From assembly GCA_023957315.1 (NCBI GenBank), contig JAMLHE010000008.1, positions 100,038 through 164,037 of the forward strand: a stretch of DNA of 64,000 bases, read 5' to 3'. The translations under genes and the position numbers were made by a program. Every line of letters starts with the position of its first letter. Position 1 is the first letter of the stretch. The notes under the pieces are model-generated. The model made no database searches, was not told where the DNA came from, and saw nothing but the letters and a program-made list of their open reading frames with translations. The DNA is from Candidatus Kapaibacterium sp. (GTDB lineage Bacteria > Bacteroidota > Ignavibacteria > Kapaibacteriales > UBA2268). This document shows positions 43,374 through 51,854 of the stretch, piece by piece.

Positions 43374-43735
43374 CTAAATTGATTATTCGCTAATTTCGCA
43401 ATTCCGTCTTGCTCGTCAGCATCAATATCAAAAAGCATCGGGAAACCGAGCAAGTCAAAAACCGAGAAGACTTTATCCTTCATCGAAGTTAGTTTGATGT
43501 CGCCACCATTATTGCGTACATCTTCGATGTATGCCATGAATACACCCAAACCGGCACTGCTGATATAGTCCAACTCGCTAAAGTTGACCAAAATCTTATA
43601 GTCTCCATCATTAATTATTCGTTGGAAGGTCTCTTCGAGTTTTGGTGCTGTGTGAGCGTCAAGATAGCCATTCAGATACACACAATGTATATCTTCATTT
43701 TTTTTGGTCTGTATCTTCAATTTTTCATCAATCAT
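43370..43735 (-). CDS. STAS-domain anti-sigma factor antagonist
   Basis: A 121-aa SpoIIAA/RsbV-like protein. The phosphorylation-site motif is LDYISSAGLGVFMA, preceded by VYLNGYLDAHTAPKLE. It forms a partner-switching pair with the adjacent kinase. The candidate phospho-Ser is in the SSAG motif. The 226 nt upstream show no clear promoter. Confidence 0.88.
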   Translation of the reverse strand: MIDEKLKIQTKKNEDIHCVYLNGYLDAHTAPKLEETFQRIINDGDYKILVNFSELDYISSAGLGVFMAYIEDVRNNGGDIKLTSMKDKVFSVFDLLGFPMLFDIDADEQDGIAKLANNQFR

Positions 43736-43961
43736 CGGTTTCTCCTTTGAACATTATATTAAGCTTTAGACTCGCAAATCCAACAAATGTTATTAATCAA
43801 TTACAAAAATTATACCGACATTTGGTTTAGCCTAAAGAAAAAAATCATCAATATTCAAAATCAAACGATTTCCCCTCATTATATCGTCATATCCATACAA
43901 GATATACGACTTTTTTAAAAGAAAGTTCCAAAATTTATGAGTCATTAAACGTCAAATAGGC

Positions 43962-45485
43962 ATGGAAAATATTTTAACAATCGAGCAAACACGCAAAGCA
44001 GATGCTTACGCAATCGAAAGTCTGGGCATCAGCTCTCAGATTTTGATGGAAAATGCAGCACGCGCATCATTTGAAGTGATAAGAGAAAGAGTTTTAATAG
44101 AAGAAAGTATTGCAATATTTTGCGGTACAGGAAATAACGGTGGAGATGGTTTGGCTTTGGCGAGACATTTGCATGTGAATGGATTCGAATCAATCAAGAT
44201 TTTCCTCTTTGGTTCGCCGGACAAGATGAGTGCCGAAACAAGAAGCAATTACGAAATAGTCCGAAAAATGCAAATTCCAATGTATGAAAATCTTGAGCAT
44301 AGTTTCATATTTGATATGCTGAAAGAATCGGATGTCGTGATTGAATCATTAATAGGCGTTGGAGCTGATGAAAATCTTCGCGGCAATACTCCGGATTTGC
44401 TAAAACTTTTGAATTTTGCCGATGCAATGAAAATCGCAATTGATGTACCGGCAGGATTGAATGCCGATACGGGACGGGCACATATTGATGCTTTCAGTGC
44501 CGAAATCACTTTGACTATGTTTGCCTCAAAATTGGGAATGTATCTGCAAGATGGGCCCAATCATTGCGGTGAAATCATTGTTTGCAATCTCGGAGCACCT
44601 CTAAATTCACCTCACGCAGATGCTTATATGTGCTTGGATGATGAATCGGCAAGTGAAATTCTTGGCGTTCGTAATCAAAATAGTGACAAATTTGATTTTG
44701 GACGAGTCCTTGTCATTGCGGGTTCGGATTCAATGCCCGGAGCAGCTGCACTAACAGCAAATTCGGCGATTAAGTCAGGAGCAGGTCTCGTTGAGTTGCT
44801 CACGCCAAACATTCATCCGGCACTTTTGCCCGAAGTCATTGCATATAAATTGAAATCAAATTCTGACGGAACAATTTCGCCCGGAAACAAAGATTTAATC
44901 CTCAGTCGTTGCAAAAAGGCAAGTTCTATTGTAATTGGTCCCGGAATTGGAACGAATGATTCAACTTTGAAAATGCTGAATGAGATTATAGCTGAATTTC
45001 CTGAAACACCTATTGTGATAGATGCAGACGGATTGCGAATCATCAGCAATGACATTGAGTTAAATAATAATATAATACTTACGCCACACATATACGAATT
45101 TTCCAAATTGGCGAATCTGCCCGTTGAGGAGATTCAAAATGATATAATGAATATTGCTAAGAAATTTTCTCTCGAACAAAATTGTACGCTTCTTTTAAAG
45201 TCACACCCCACAATTATTACAAATGGTGATAGCACTATTTTGAATTTGGGGGGAAATTCGGGAATGGCAACTGCCGGTAGCGGTGACGTACTGAGCGGAA
45301 TAATCGGCACTTTAGCGGCACAATCCGATGATTTGCTGCATTCGACTGCATTGGCGGCATATTTACATTCGAGAGCCGGAGATTTGTATTCAATGGAAAA
45401 TGATGAATACACCCTTACAGCATCTTCGATTATTGATTATTTGCCGGGCTCTTTCAAATCTATTATAAGCACAGAAATAGAATAA
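43962..45485 (+). CDS. nnr: Bifunctional NAD(P)H-hydrate epimerase/dehydratase
   Basis: 507 aa that repair hydrated NAD(P)H. The N-terminal epimerase (NnrE/YjeF-N, about 1-210) has FCGTGNNGGDGLALARHL. The C-terminal ADP/ATP-dependent dehydratase (NnrD, about 225-500) has GPGIGTND, DADGLRII and GNSGMATAGSGDVLSGII. Length is normal for the fused form. It shares one base with the vanZ-like gene start (TAATG). Confidence 0.93.
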   Translation: MENILTIEQTRKADAYAIESLGISSQILMENAARASFEVIRERVLIEESIAIFCGTGNNGGDGLALARHLHVNGFESIKIFLFGSPDKMSAETRSNYEIVRKMQIPMYENLEHSFIFDMLKESDVVIESLIGVGADENLRGNTPDLLKLLNFADAMKIAIDVPAGLNADTGRAHIDAFSAEITLTMFASKLGMYLQDGPNHCGEIIVCNLGAPLNSPHADAYMCLDDESASEILGVRNQNSDKFDFGRVLVIAGSDSMPGAAALTANSAIKSGAGLVELLTPNIHPALLPEVIAYKLKSNSDGTISPGNKDLILSRCKKASSIVIGPGIGTNDSTLKMLNEIIAEFPETPIVIDADGLRIISNDIELNNNIILTPHIYEFSKLANLPVEEIQNDIMNIAKKFSLEQNCTLLLKSHPTIITNGDSTILNLGGNSGMATAGSGDVLSGIIGTLAAQSDDLLHSTALAAYLHSRAGDLYSMENDEYTLTASSIIDYLPGSFKSIISTEIE

Positions 45486-45871
45486 TGATAAATAAAAAAC
45501 TGATTTTTACATTGCCGGTCGTCATGATGGCAATTGCAATTTTTGTGATGTCTTCGATACACCAAGTTCCCTTTGTTTCGGATGCAATCATGGGTCAAGA
45601 CAAAATTTTACATCTTACTGCATATTTTATATTCGGAATATTGTTGCAATTTGCGGTTGTAGCTCAAAAACCAAATCTGACACTTAAAAAAACTTACTTC
45701 GCAGTAGCGATAATAGGAATTTTATATGCCTTGAGTGACGAACTCCACCAACACTTTGTACCCGGCAGAATGTGTGATTTTTGGGATGTCGCAGCGGATG
45801 CAATCGGAATCTTATTGAGCCTGTTGTTATTGCCCAAAATCAAGAAGTTCGTTGAGAGTAAATTGTCATAA
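45485..45871 (+). CDS. VanZ-family membrane protein
   Basis: 128 aa with four helices and the VanZ core: QDKILHLTAYFIFGI, then DELHQHFVPGRMCDFWDVAA and DAIGILL. VanZ-like proteins are associated with low-level glycopeptide tolerance in Enterococcus, but this general family has no fixed role. Cotranscribed with nnr and convergent with the next gene (10 nt apart). Confidence 0.85.
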   Translation: MINKKLIFTLPVVMMAIAIFVMSSIHQVPFVSDAIMGQDKILHLTAYFIFGILLQFAVVAQKPNLTLKKTYFAVAIIGILYALSDELHQHFVPGRMCDFWDVAADAIGILLSLLLLPKIKKFVESKLS

Positions 45872-45881
45872 TGTCAAAATA

Positions 45882-46997
45882 TTACTTTTGAACTTCAACT
45901 TCTTTAGCTGTGAGCTTTATTTTCAATTTTCCATTTCTATCAGCGACAAAAGAATGCCGTCCTATTAAGTATTTTTTAGTGTTATCATTTTCAGAAACAA
46001 ATTTTCTGGCAATGATTTCACCACTATCACCATACATAAATTTTCCAAGTACAGAACCATCATGAGCTACTCGATAATATTCTGCAAGTTCGGGTACCCA
46101 TTTCCAATCAATCTCAAATTTTCCATCTTTATCAGTTTTAACAATATGGAGAGGAATTTCGCAATTAGATTCCATAAATATAAAATCAAGAATCATTCCG
46201 ATAGATATTGTAGTATCTGTAGTAATTAGATTAGCCATGAAAACACCCGGGCGAAGTATAGTGAAATTATTATTTGCTTCGTCAAGATATGGATGCCATT
46301 CATACATATGATTTCCGCTCGGAGCGTGCATTTTCAAATCATAATATTGGTTTCCTGTACTTTTTTCAACAATATTGAACTTGATTTCAGTTGATTTGGG
46401 CAATTTGTATATTATAGATGTTGAATTGGTAAAGGGATTAGGTAGATTTGCTTTCATTTCAATAAGAGCTTCAAAATTTACCATTAAAACTTCGTCAGTT
46501 TCTACTGAACTTCCATCCTTATCAATAATCTTTAATTTATAAAAGTAAGAATTATTGAGAACTATATTTTCATCTGTCACAGAATAAGAAGAGGGTGTCG
46601 AACTTGTCCCTTTTGCTTGAACAGTTGCAATTTTCGTATAAACATCGGGCTTGTTATCTTTCATTACGGCACGCATGACTTCAAAACGGTCGCAATTTTG
46701 CTCACTTGAAGTAGCCCATTCCAATTCAACATGTCCATCCTTCCTGTTTGCAGTAAAATACTGAAGTTCGACAACTTGAAGCATAGGTGGCTTTGGAGCA
46801 TCGCTAAATGCAATCTTGCCAATTACTGCTTTTGAGATTCTATCAGGAATCAAACAAATCTCAGCATCAGCTAAGGGATTACCGTCAGCATCTACGAAAG
46901 TACCATAAATCATAGGTTTAGTGGTAGGTTCTGTAGTGGAATCACATGAAATAACAAATAAAACACAAATTACTATCAAGGATAAGAACATTTTCAC
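45882..46997 (-). CDS. Lipoprotein with CarboxypepD_reg-like start and FlgD/Fn3-like middle
   Basis: 371 aa with lipobox VISC (Cys 19). Begins with a carboxypeptidase-regulatory-like segment (IYGTFVDADGNPLADAEICL), then a Fn3-like part (VELEWATSSEQNCDRFEVMR) and a FlgD-type segment (NLPNPFTNSTSIIYKLPKS) that resembles type IX cargo modules but is internal. GGAGACC precedes the start. Surface structural or binding role inferred only. Confidence 0.6.
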   Translation of the reverse strand: MKMFLSLIVICVLFVISCDSTTEPTTKPMIYGTFVDADGNPLADAEICLIPDRISKAVIGKIAFSDAPKPPMLQVVELQYFTANRKDGHVELEWATSSEQNCDRFEVMRAVMKDNKPDVYTKIATVQAKGTSSTPSSYSVTDENIVLNNSYFYKLKIIDKDGSSVETDEVLMVNFEALIEMKANLPNPFTNSTSIIYKLPKSTEIKFNIVEKSTGNQYYDLKMHAPSGNHMYEWHPYLDEANNNFTILRPGVFMANLITTDTTISIGMILDFIFMESNCEIPLHIVKTDKDGKFEIDWKWVPELAEYYRVAHDGSVLGKFMYGDSGEIIARKFVSENDNTKKYLIGRHSFVADRNGKLKIKLTAKEVEVQK

Positions 46998-47151
46998 TGT
47001 TAGGTCTCCTATTTATTTTCAACAAAACAAATATTGCTTTCTTTCAAAACTAATCATAAAATCTGAAACAAACAATAGTCTGAACTATTATTGCAACTAA
47101 TTTATACACCATCCGTAATATGAATTATTTAGAAATGAAAACGAGAATAGA

Positions 47152-49563
47152 ATGAAAATTGTAACTTTGATCATTGCTACCATTTTGTTTAATATTTCGA
47201 CTATTTACTCTGCCGAGGTTTTTGTTGTTGAAGGGAATGTCATTGATGCCACGAACGGCAAGGCTGTTCCCGGGGCGAGCATCAGAATTGAAGGAACAAA
47301 CCGAGGTACTTACTCATCATCTAAAGGATTTTTCAGACTAAGTGTAAACAAAGGCGAAACACTGCTTGTGCGGTCCTTGGGCTATAGCTCAGACTCGTTG
47401 ATAGTTAAAGTTAAGCCGGAGAAATTGGAATTCAAACTCAAACCTGTTCCGGTGGTTACCGGAAATGTGAATGTAACGGCTGCGATTACTCCAGAACAAA
47501 TAATAGAAAGGGCTGTGAAGAAACGGAATGAAAATGTGCAAAAGCTACGCACTTTTTCGGGTGAGCTATACTCAAAATTAGTAATGGAACTTGATGGTTC
47601 TCTGCTTTCAATTAATACAAGTGAAGATGGAAAAGTGTCTATGGGTGCATCAGTTGGTATAGGTGGAAGTGAAGAGCCTTCGGACAGTAAAAAATATATA
47701 ATTATGGAAACATTTTCAACAGTTCAAAAGGATTATGAGAAAAATATTAGCGAAGCGACTATAAATAAACGCCGCCAAACTGCAAATATTCCATCTGAAC
47801 AGAATATTATGGCAATCACTCAGTTTGTTAGTTTTTACGATGATGATATTACTTTTCTGAAAACGACAATGCCTTCTCCCATTGGTACTTCTGCCCTATC
47901 TGATTATAATTTCACATTAAAAGATAGAATTAACCAAAATGATAGATATATTTATGTATTAAATGTTGAGCCGAAGTCAGATATTTACCCTCGGTTTGAA
48001 GGTGAAATTCGAATAGTGGAAGAAACATATAATATCGTAGAACTTGAACTTAGCCCAAGTTCTACAACCGCAATTCCATTTTTTCAAAACCTTGTAATAA
48101 AACAAAAGTACAGCGAATCTGAAGAAAAAGTCTGGTATCCGGCATTTCTTGAGGTAAGTGCTAAAGCCAAAGTTGATGTTGTCAAAGGAATATTAGGTTT
48201 CTCGACGGATGTAAAAGCAACAAGTATTTTTAGTGATGCAAAAATAAATGTAGTCCTGCCGGATTCTTTTTATACAAAAGATATGAGCAAGCGTAGCATA
48301 AGGATTTCTTCGCTTGCTGATACACGAGACTCCTTATTCTGGGAGCAAAATTCGATGCGTGAATTGTCCGATAGAGAAATTGAGATTTATGCGAAAGTTG
48401 AAAGTGCCGTAGCGCTTGATTCTGTTCAAACCGCTCAAACCCAAAGCAATGTCAATTTTAGCTGGATGATACCTTATATAGATTTCAACAGGGTTTCTTC
48501 TGTTTCTTTGGGATTGAAACCAAGTTTGGAAGCATATGGATTTAATTTAAATACTTTGGGTTATTTTAGTTTTGGGCTGCAGGATGTTTTTGGGAGCGTT
48601 CAGTTGGAATTGCCACCTTTAAAAATGGCAGGTGCGGATTTCATATTTAGTGGTAAAGTTTTTTCAGTTCAGGACGAGTTCGGGCATTCCATAGGTCAGT
48701 ATCCCCGACTTTTCAATACTGCAGCGGCTGCATTCGTTCATGAGGATTATAACGACTATTATCAAAACGATGGATTTGGATTAGGGTTGGATATAAGTTC
48801 CAAAAATCTTAAATTCGCTTTAAGTGCGGAATTTTCAAGAAATTTTTCACTTGATAAAACTACAAATGCATCTCTTTTTGAGGATTATGAATGGCGAAAT
48901 CATCCAAAAGCAATTGATGGTGATTATCGAATCTTGCGCTCAATCATTGCTTATGGTAAAATTATTCCAATTATGCTTCCTGAAACGATTGATGCCGAAA
49001 TCAATATTGATGCTTTCGGAGGTCAGGAAACGAAAACTGAAACAGATTTTGGTGGTATTAGTGGCAGATTCATTGTTTCAATTCCGACATTTCAGACAGG
49101 ATATGGAGCGATGAAACTCATGTTGTCACTTTCAGGTGGTATAGCAACAGACGATACTCCGGTCCAATACCAACACCGCATGGCTACGAGGCTATTTATT
49201 TTGAACAATGTGGGTAATTTCTATACAGCACCACTTGGGTTTTATGGCGGAAATAAATATTATTCGGTTCAAGCACTTTATAATTTATCTGATATTTGGT
49301 GGCGATGGATTGGACTTCCAACATATGAAGGCAGAGGTCCTGAACTAACAATCGGTGGCACATATGGCGAATATTACAACAATTCAAATTCATTTTACCG
49401 AGAAACTGGTTCAGCCGGTTATTCTGAAGCAGGTTTTGGATTATCTCGCATACCAACATTTTTTAGCAATGTACTTTATTGGTCATTTGATGTTCGGTTT
49501 GGCATTGGTCCAAACGCCAAGGGTAGAACCGGCGGTGCCTTATCGGTAACTGCACCGTTTTAA
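47152..49563 (+). CDS. DUF5686-type outer-membrane protein with CarboxypepD_reg domain
   Basis: 803 aa with signal peptide (ending near TIYSAEV). An N-terminal CarboxypepD_reg-like domain (VEGNVIDATNGKAVPGASIR, about 24-105) is followed by ITPEQIIERAVKKRNENVQK, the usual DUF5686 beginning. A soluble region leads to a C-terminal beta barrel with aromatic-rich strands ending in ALSVTAPF. This family is typical of Bacteroidota; its function is unknown. It is divergent from the lipoprotein gene. Confidence 0.8.
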   Translation: MKIVTLIIATILFNISTIYSAEVFVVEGNVIDATNGKAVPGASIRIEGTNRGTYSSSKGFFRLSVNKGETLLVRSLGYSSDSLIVKVKPEKLEFKLKPVPVVTGNVNVTAAITPEQIIERAVKKRNENVQKLRTFSGELYSKLVMELDGSLLSINTSEDGKVSMGASVGIGGSEEPSDSKKYIIMETFSTVQKDYEKNISEATINKRRQTANIPSEQNIMAITQFVSFYDDDITFLKTTMPSPIGTSALSDYNFTLKDRINQNDRYIYVLNVEPKSDIYPRFEGEIRIVEETYNIVELELSPSSTTAIPFFQNLVIKQKYSESEEKVWYPAFLEVSAKAKVDVVKGILGFSTDVKATSIFSDAKINVVLPDSFYTKDMSKRSIRISSLADTRDSLFWEQNSMRELSDREIEIYAKVESAVALDSVQTAQTQSNVNFSWMIPYIDFNRVSSVSLGLKPSLEAYGFNLNTLGYFSFGLQDVFGSVQLELPPLKMAGADFIFSGKVFSVQDEFGHSIGQYPRLFNTAAAAFVHEDYNDYYQNDGFGLGLDISSKNLKFALSAEFSRNFSLDKTTNASLFEDYEWRNHPKAIDGDYRILRSIIAYGKIIPIMLPETIDAEINIDAFGGQETKTETDFGGISGRFIVSIPTFQTGYGAMKLMLSLSGGIATDDTPVQYQHRMATRLFILNNVGNFYTAPLGFYGGNKYYSVQALYNLSDIWWRWIGLPTYEGRGPELTIGGTYGEYYNNSNSFYRETGSAGYSEAGFGLSRIPTFFSNVLYWSFDVRFGIGPNAKGRTGGALSVTAPF

Positions 49564-49569
49564 TATGAA

Positions 49570-49614
49570 GTCTGAACTATGATTTATGTGAATTAGAAGC
49601 TCTTAAATTCTTTT
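49570..49614 (+). repeat. Single GTCTGAACTATGATT unit after the DUF5686-type gene
   Basis: GTCTGAACTATGATTT at 49570-49585 is a lone copy of the unit found in arrays at 49704 and 53805. Confidence 0.6.
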
Positions 49615-49694
49615 ATTCATCCGATGACTTGCGCTTTTTAGATGAATTGGTTTAAATGAAGCTGTGGCAAATCTGAGGGAGTCATCGGATGAAT
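49615..49694. repeat. Inverted-repeat element, copy 1 (ATTCATCCGATGACT ends)
   Basis: 80 bp bounded by a perfect 15-bp inverted repeat, ATTCATCCGATGACT (49615-49629) and AGTCATCGGATGAAT (49680-49694). The 50-nt interior resembles copy 2 at 53694-53775 (shared TTGC-CTTT, ATGAATTG-like, TGTGGCA and TGAG stretches). Too small to code; looks like a REP/MITE-type element. Confidence 0.75.
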
Positions 49695-49703
49695 TGCTAT
49701 GTA

Positions 49704-49818
49704 GTCTGAACTATGATTTGCATGATTTTTGTGATTAATGTGATTTAACTCAATATAAAATCATAATAATCAATTTAATCAAAATAATCATAGTTCAGAC
49801 AAAAATCATAGTTCAGAC
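49704..49818. repeat. Long imperfect hairpin of GTCTGAACTATGATT repeats
   Basis: Starts with GTCTGAACTATGATT (49704) followed by TGATT/GTGATT steps, and closes with two inverted ends AATCATAGTTCAGAC (49786-49800, 49804-49818). The half-arms share a TGATT period of 6-10 nt. Same class as 53805-53998. Confidence 0.75.
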
Positions 49819-49824
49819 AAAGCC

Positions 49825-49890
49825 TTACCACTTCACAAATTTCTCTATATTATCACCTATTTTGATGAAGCCTGCGGGCAAATGCTTTGT
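49825..49890 (-). pseudogene. Truncated type IX secretion C-terminal sorting domain
   Basis: Read leftwards: TKHLPAGFIKIGDNIEKFVK, W, stop. This is the end of a type IX sorting domain (compare LPIGLYIIKIGNYTQKFMVV at the end of the gene at 54005). The rest of the protein is absent; the 10-bp hairpin at 49891-49918 abuts the fragment exactly. A gene remnant. Confidence 0.6.
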
Positions 49891-49918
49891 ATTCATCCGA
49901 TGACCGTAGTCATCGGAT
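49891..49918. repeat. Compact hairpin of the ATTCATCCGATGAC family
   Basis: ATCCGATGAC-CGTA-GTCATCGGAT, a 10-bp stem with a 4-nt loop and ATTC at the left edge: an internally deleted version of the 80-bp elements. It lies 20 nt from the stop of the next gene. Confidence 0.7.
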
Positions 49919-49937
49919 AATTGATTTAATAAAAATG

Positions 49938-50990
49938 CTACTCTATACAAGTACCTTCAATTAATATATTATAAAAGCACTTATTTAGGTCTGAATATAT
50001 TATCATAACTGTGGTGGAAAATTCACCTAATTTGTCGGGAGTGACTTTTATTTCAATTGATTGTGTTTGTCCGGGTTTGAGCGATGCATTGAGCCATTCA
50101 TGCATCGAAGGTTTAAACTTTCCAAAGCTGATTATTTCGGTTGCCGGAATAATTGCAATCCCTTTTAATTTGAAGCTATTATTTGTTGTGTTTATGATTT
50201 CTTTTGAAATTGTTACAAGGCTATCTTTACGAATTTCACCTAAGTTGATATACTCATCAAATACACAGGATTTATCCTCTTGTTCTTCATTTATAAATTG
50301 AACTAATTCGTAATTTTCGCCAATCATTTTGGAATATGGCTTGATGTATGATGATACTAATCCGAAATCCGGAACGTAATGTTCATCACCAAGATGAAGT
50401 TGTGTTATCATTTTTTCTTTATTTATTGCGAAAACATCGTATTTAATTGTTTCATATTCTTGACCATTTGACAATTTAATAGAAGCTGATTGGGCAGTTT
50501 TCCCTATACTACCAAAATCTTCAGCAAGTGTATCGCCGTTTGAATCTGATATTACAAAGTGTTTTTCCATTACATAAAATAATTTATTTTGGTAGGGATA
50601 TTCAGCCCAAAGAAATGATTTATTTTCGCATTGTTCGCATCGCACCCATAGACCTTTTTCGGTATTTGTCATCAAAACATTTTCTTTTTTAGAAATTAAT
50701 GGGAAATATACCTCGAACCATATGCCGTCGTCTAAAGTAAGTTCGCTTATCACTACAATCGAATCAGCCCTTTTTCTAAACACAAGTTCGTTTTCATTAA
50801 GTTCATCAACTGTGTAGAGCCATTTATTCCCTACTTTCAAAGGCAAAATCACTCCTGTTTCTTGGTTTTCAAGAACTTTTGCGTAAGTTACAGCTGTTTT
50901 CTTGATATTGTCATCAGAATCAACAATATCTCCGCAGGAAACTACAAACAACAAAGTTAAAAGGGCAAGCAAATTAATAGACTTTTTCAT
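49938..50990 (-). CDS. Lipoprotein, last gene of the ECF-sigma unit
   Basis: 350 aa with lipobox VVSC (Cys 19). The first part (VILPLKVGNKWLYTVDELNE) resembles a family of FCB lipoproteins with a GNxWxY motif. The end (about 245-350) resembles an ASH/immunoglobulin-like beta domain (INLGEIRKDSLVTISKEIIN). Fourth in the leftward unit after the sigma factor, anti-sigma and barrel genes; it may be part of the sigma regulon. No enzymatic motif. Confidence 0.6.
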   Translation of the reverse strand: MKKSINLLALLTLLFVVSCGDIVDSDDNIKKTAVTYAKVLENQETGVILPLKVGNKWLYTVDELNENELVFRKRADSIVVISELTLDDGIWFEVYFPLISKKENVLMTNTEKGLWVRCEQCENKSFLWAEYPYQNKLFYVMEKHFVISDSNGDTLAEDFGSIGKTAQSASIKLSNGQEYETIKYDVFAINKEKMITQLHLGDEHYVPDFGLVSSYIKPYSKMIGENYELVQFINEEQEDKSCVFDEYINLGEIRKDSLVTISKEIINTTNNSFKLKGIAIIPATEIISFGKFKPSMHEWLNASLKPGQTQSIEIKVTPDKLGEFSTTVMIIYSDLNKCFYNILIEGTCIE

Positions 50991-51050
50991 CTTTCTCTCA
51001 AATTTAAAATTTAATATTTATTTATACTTAAACAACAATTTCACAAAAAC

Positions 51051-51830
51051 TTAAACACCGAACATAAAATCAAAACCAAATATAAATGTAGTCAATTTCC
51101 ATCCTAAATCATTCATAAGATTAGTTGAGTAAAAATTATATAAGACAATGGGACATATTTCTAAACTCTTCAACTTGATTTTATACTGAAATCCAATTGT
51201 TGCTCCTATATTAAAACTTGAAATTTCTTCGACATTATCATTTTGATAAATAAGTATAGTCCTATGATTATTAATATATTTTTTATCAACACCGGTAAAT
51301 TGTCCTTGAATCGGTAATATGAAATCATCGGTTGCAATCACATCTTTCCTGATGAAGTAATTGATTTTTGTACCTGCCAATATAGAAACATCTTCAAAAA
51401 TATAATATGCATACAATAAATCCACAGAGAAACTATTCAAGGTAAAGTCATTTCGATATCTAAAGGTTTTTGTAATTGTTGAATCAATTAATTCTTCCGG
51501 CATGCTCTCTGTTCTATAATTGTTAGTATAATTATAATCGCTTTGGAAACTGTAAGAGTTGTACGAAAAACGGAATTGGAAGGCATCTTTTGCAGTTTCG
51601 GATGGCTGGAATTCTGCTACAAAACCAAATAGAATAGACTTGCCCCAATCACTTAACTTGTCAGGTGCAATCATATTTCCCTCAGCCCAAGAGAAATTTG
51701 CATTGTCTGAATTATGCATGAAATGATTCATTCCAACCGTTAGACCTAAATTAACATCTTGAGAAAAAGAATCCTGTACTTGAAATATGTAAAACGTAAT
51801 AAAAACAAAAATGGTAGCAAACTTTTTCAT
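51051..51830 (-). CDS. Outer-membrane beta-barrel protein
   Basis: 259 aa with signal peptide (MKKFATIFVFITFYIFQVQDS) and repeated amphipathic strands: VNLGLTVGMNHFMH at the start and LTTFIFGFDFMFGV at the C-terminus. Similar in style to the C-terminal part of the neighbouring anti-sigma protein. Lies 24 nt after that gene in the same unit. Specific role unknown. Confidence 0.65.
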   Translation of the reverse strand: MKKFATIFVFITFYIFQVQDSFSQDVNLGLTVGMNHFMHNSDNANFSWAEGNMIAPDKLSDWGKSILFGFVAEFQPSETAKDAFQFRFSYNSYSFQSDYNYTNNYRTESMPEELIDSTITKTFRYRNDFTLNSFSVDLLYAYYIFEDVSILAGTKINYFIRKDVIATDDFILPIQGQFTGVDKKYINNHRTILIYQNDNVEEISSFNIGATIGFQYKIKLKSLEICPIVLYNFYSTNLMNDLGWKLTTFIFGFDFMFGV

Positions 51831-51854
51831 AATTCATACTCTCATTTTATACAT

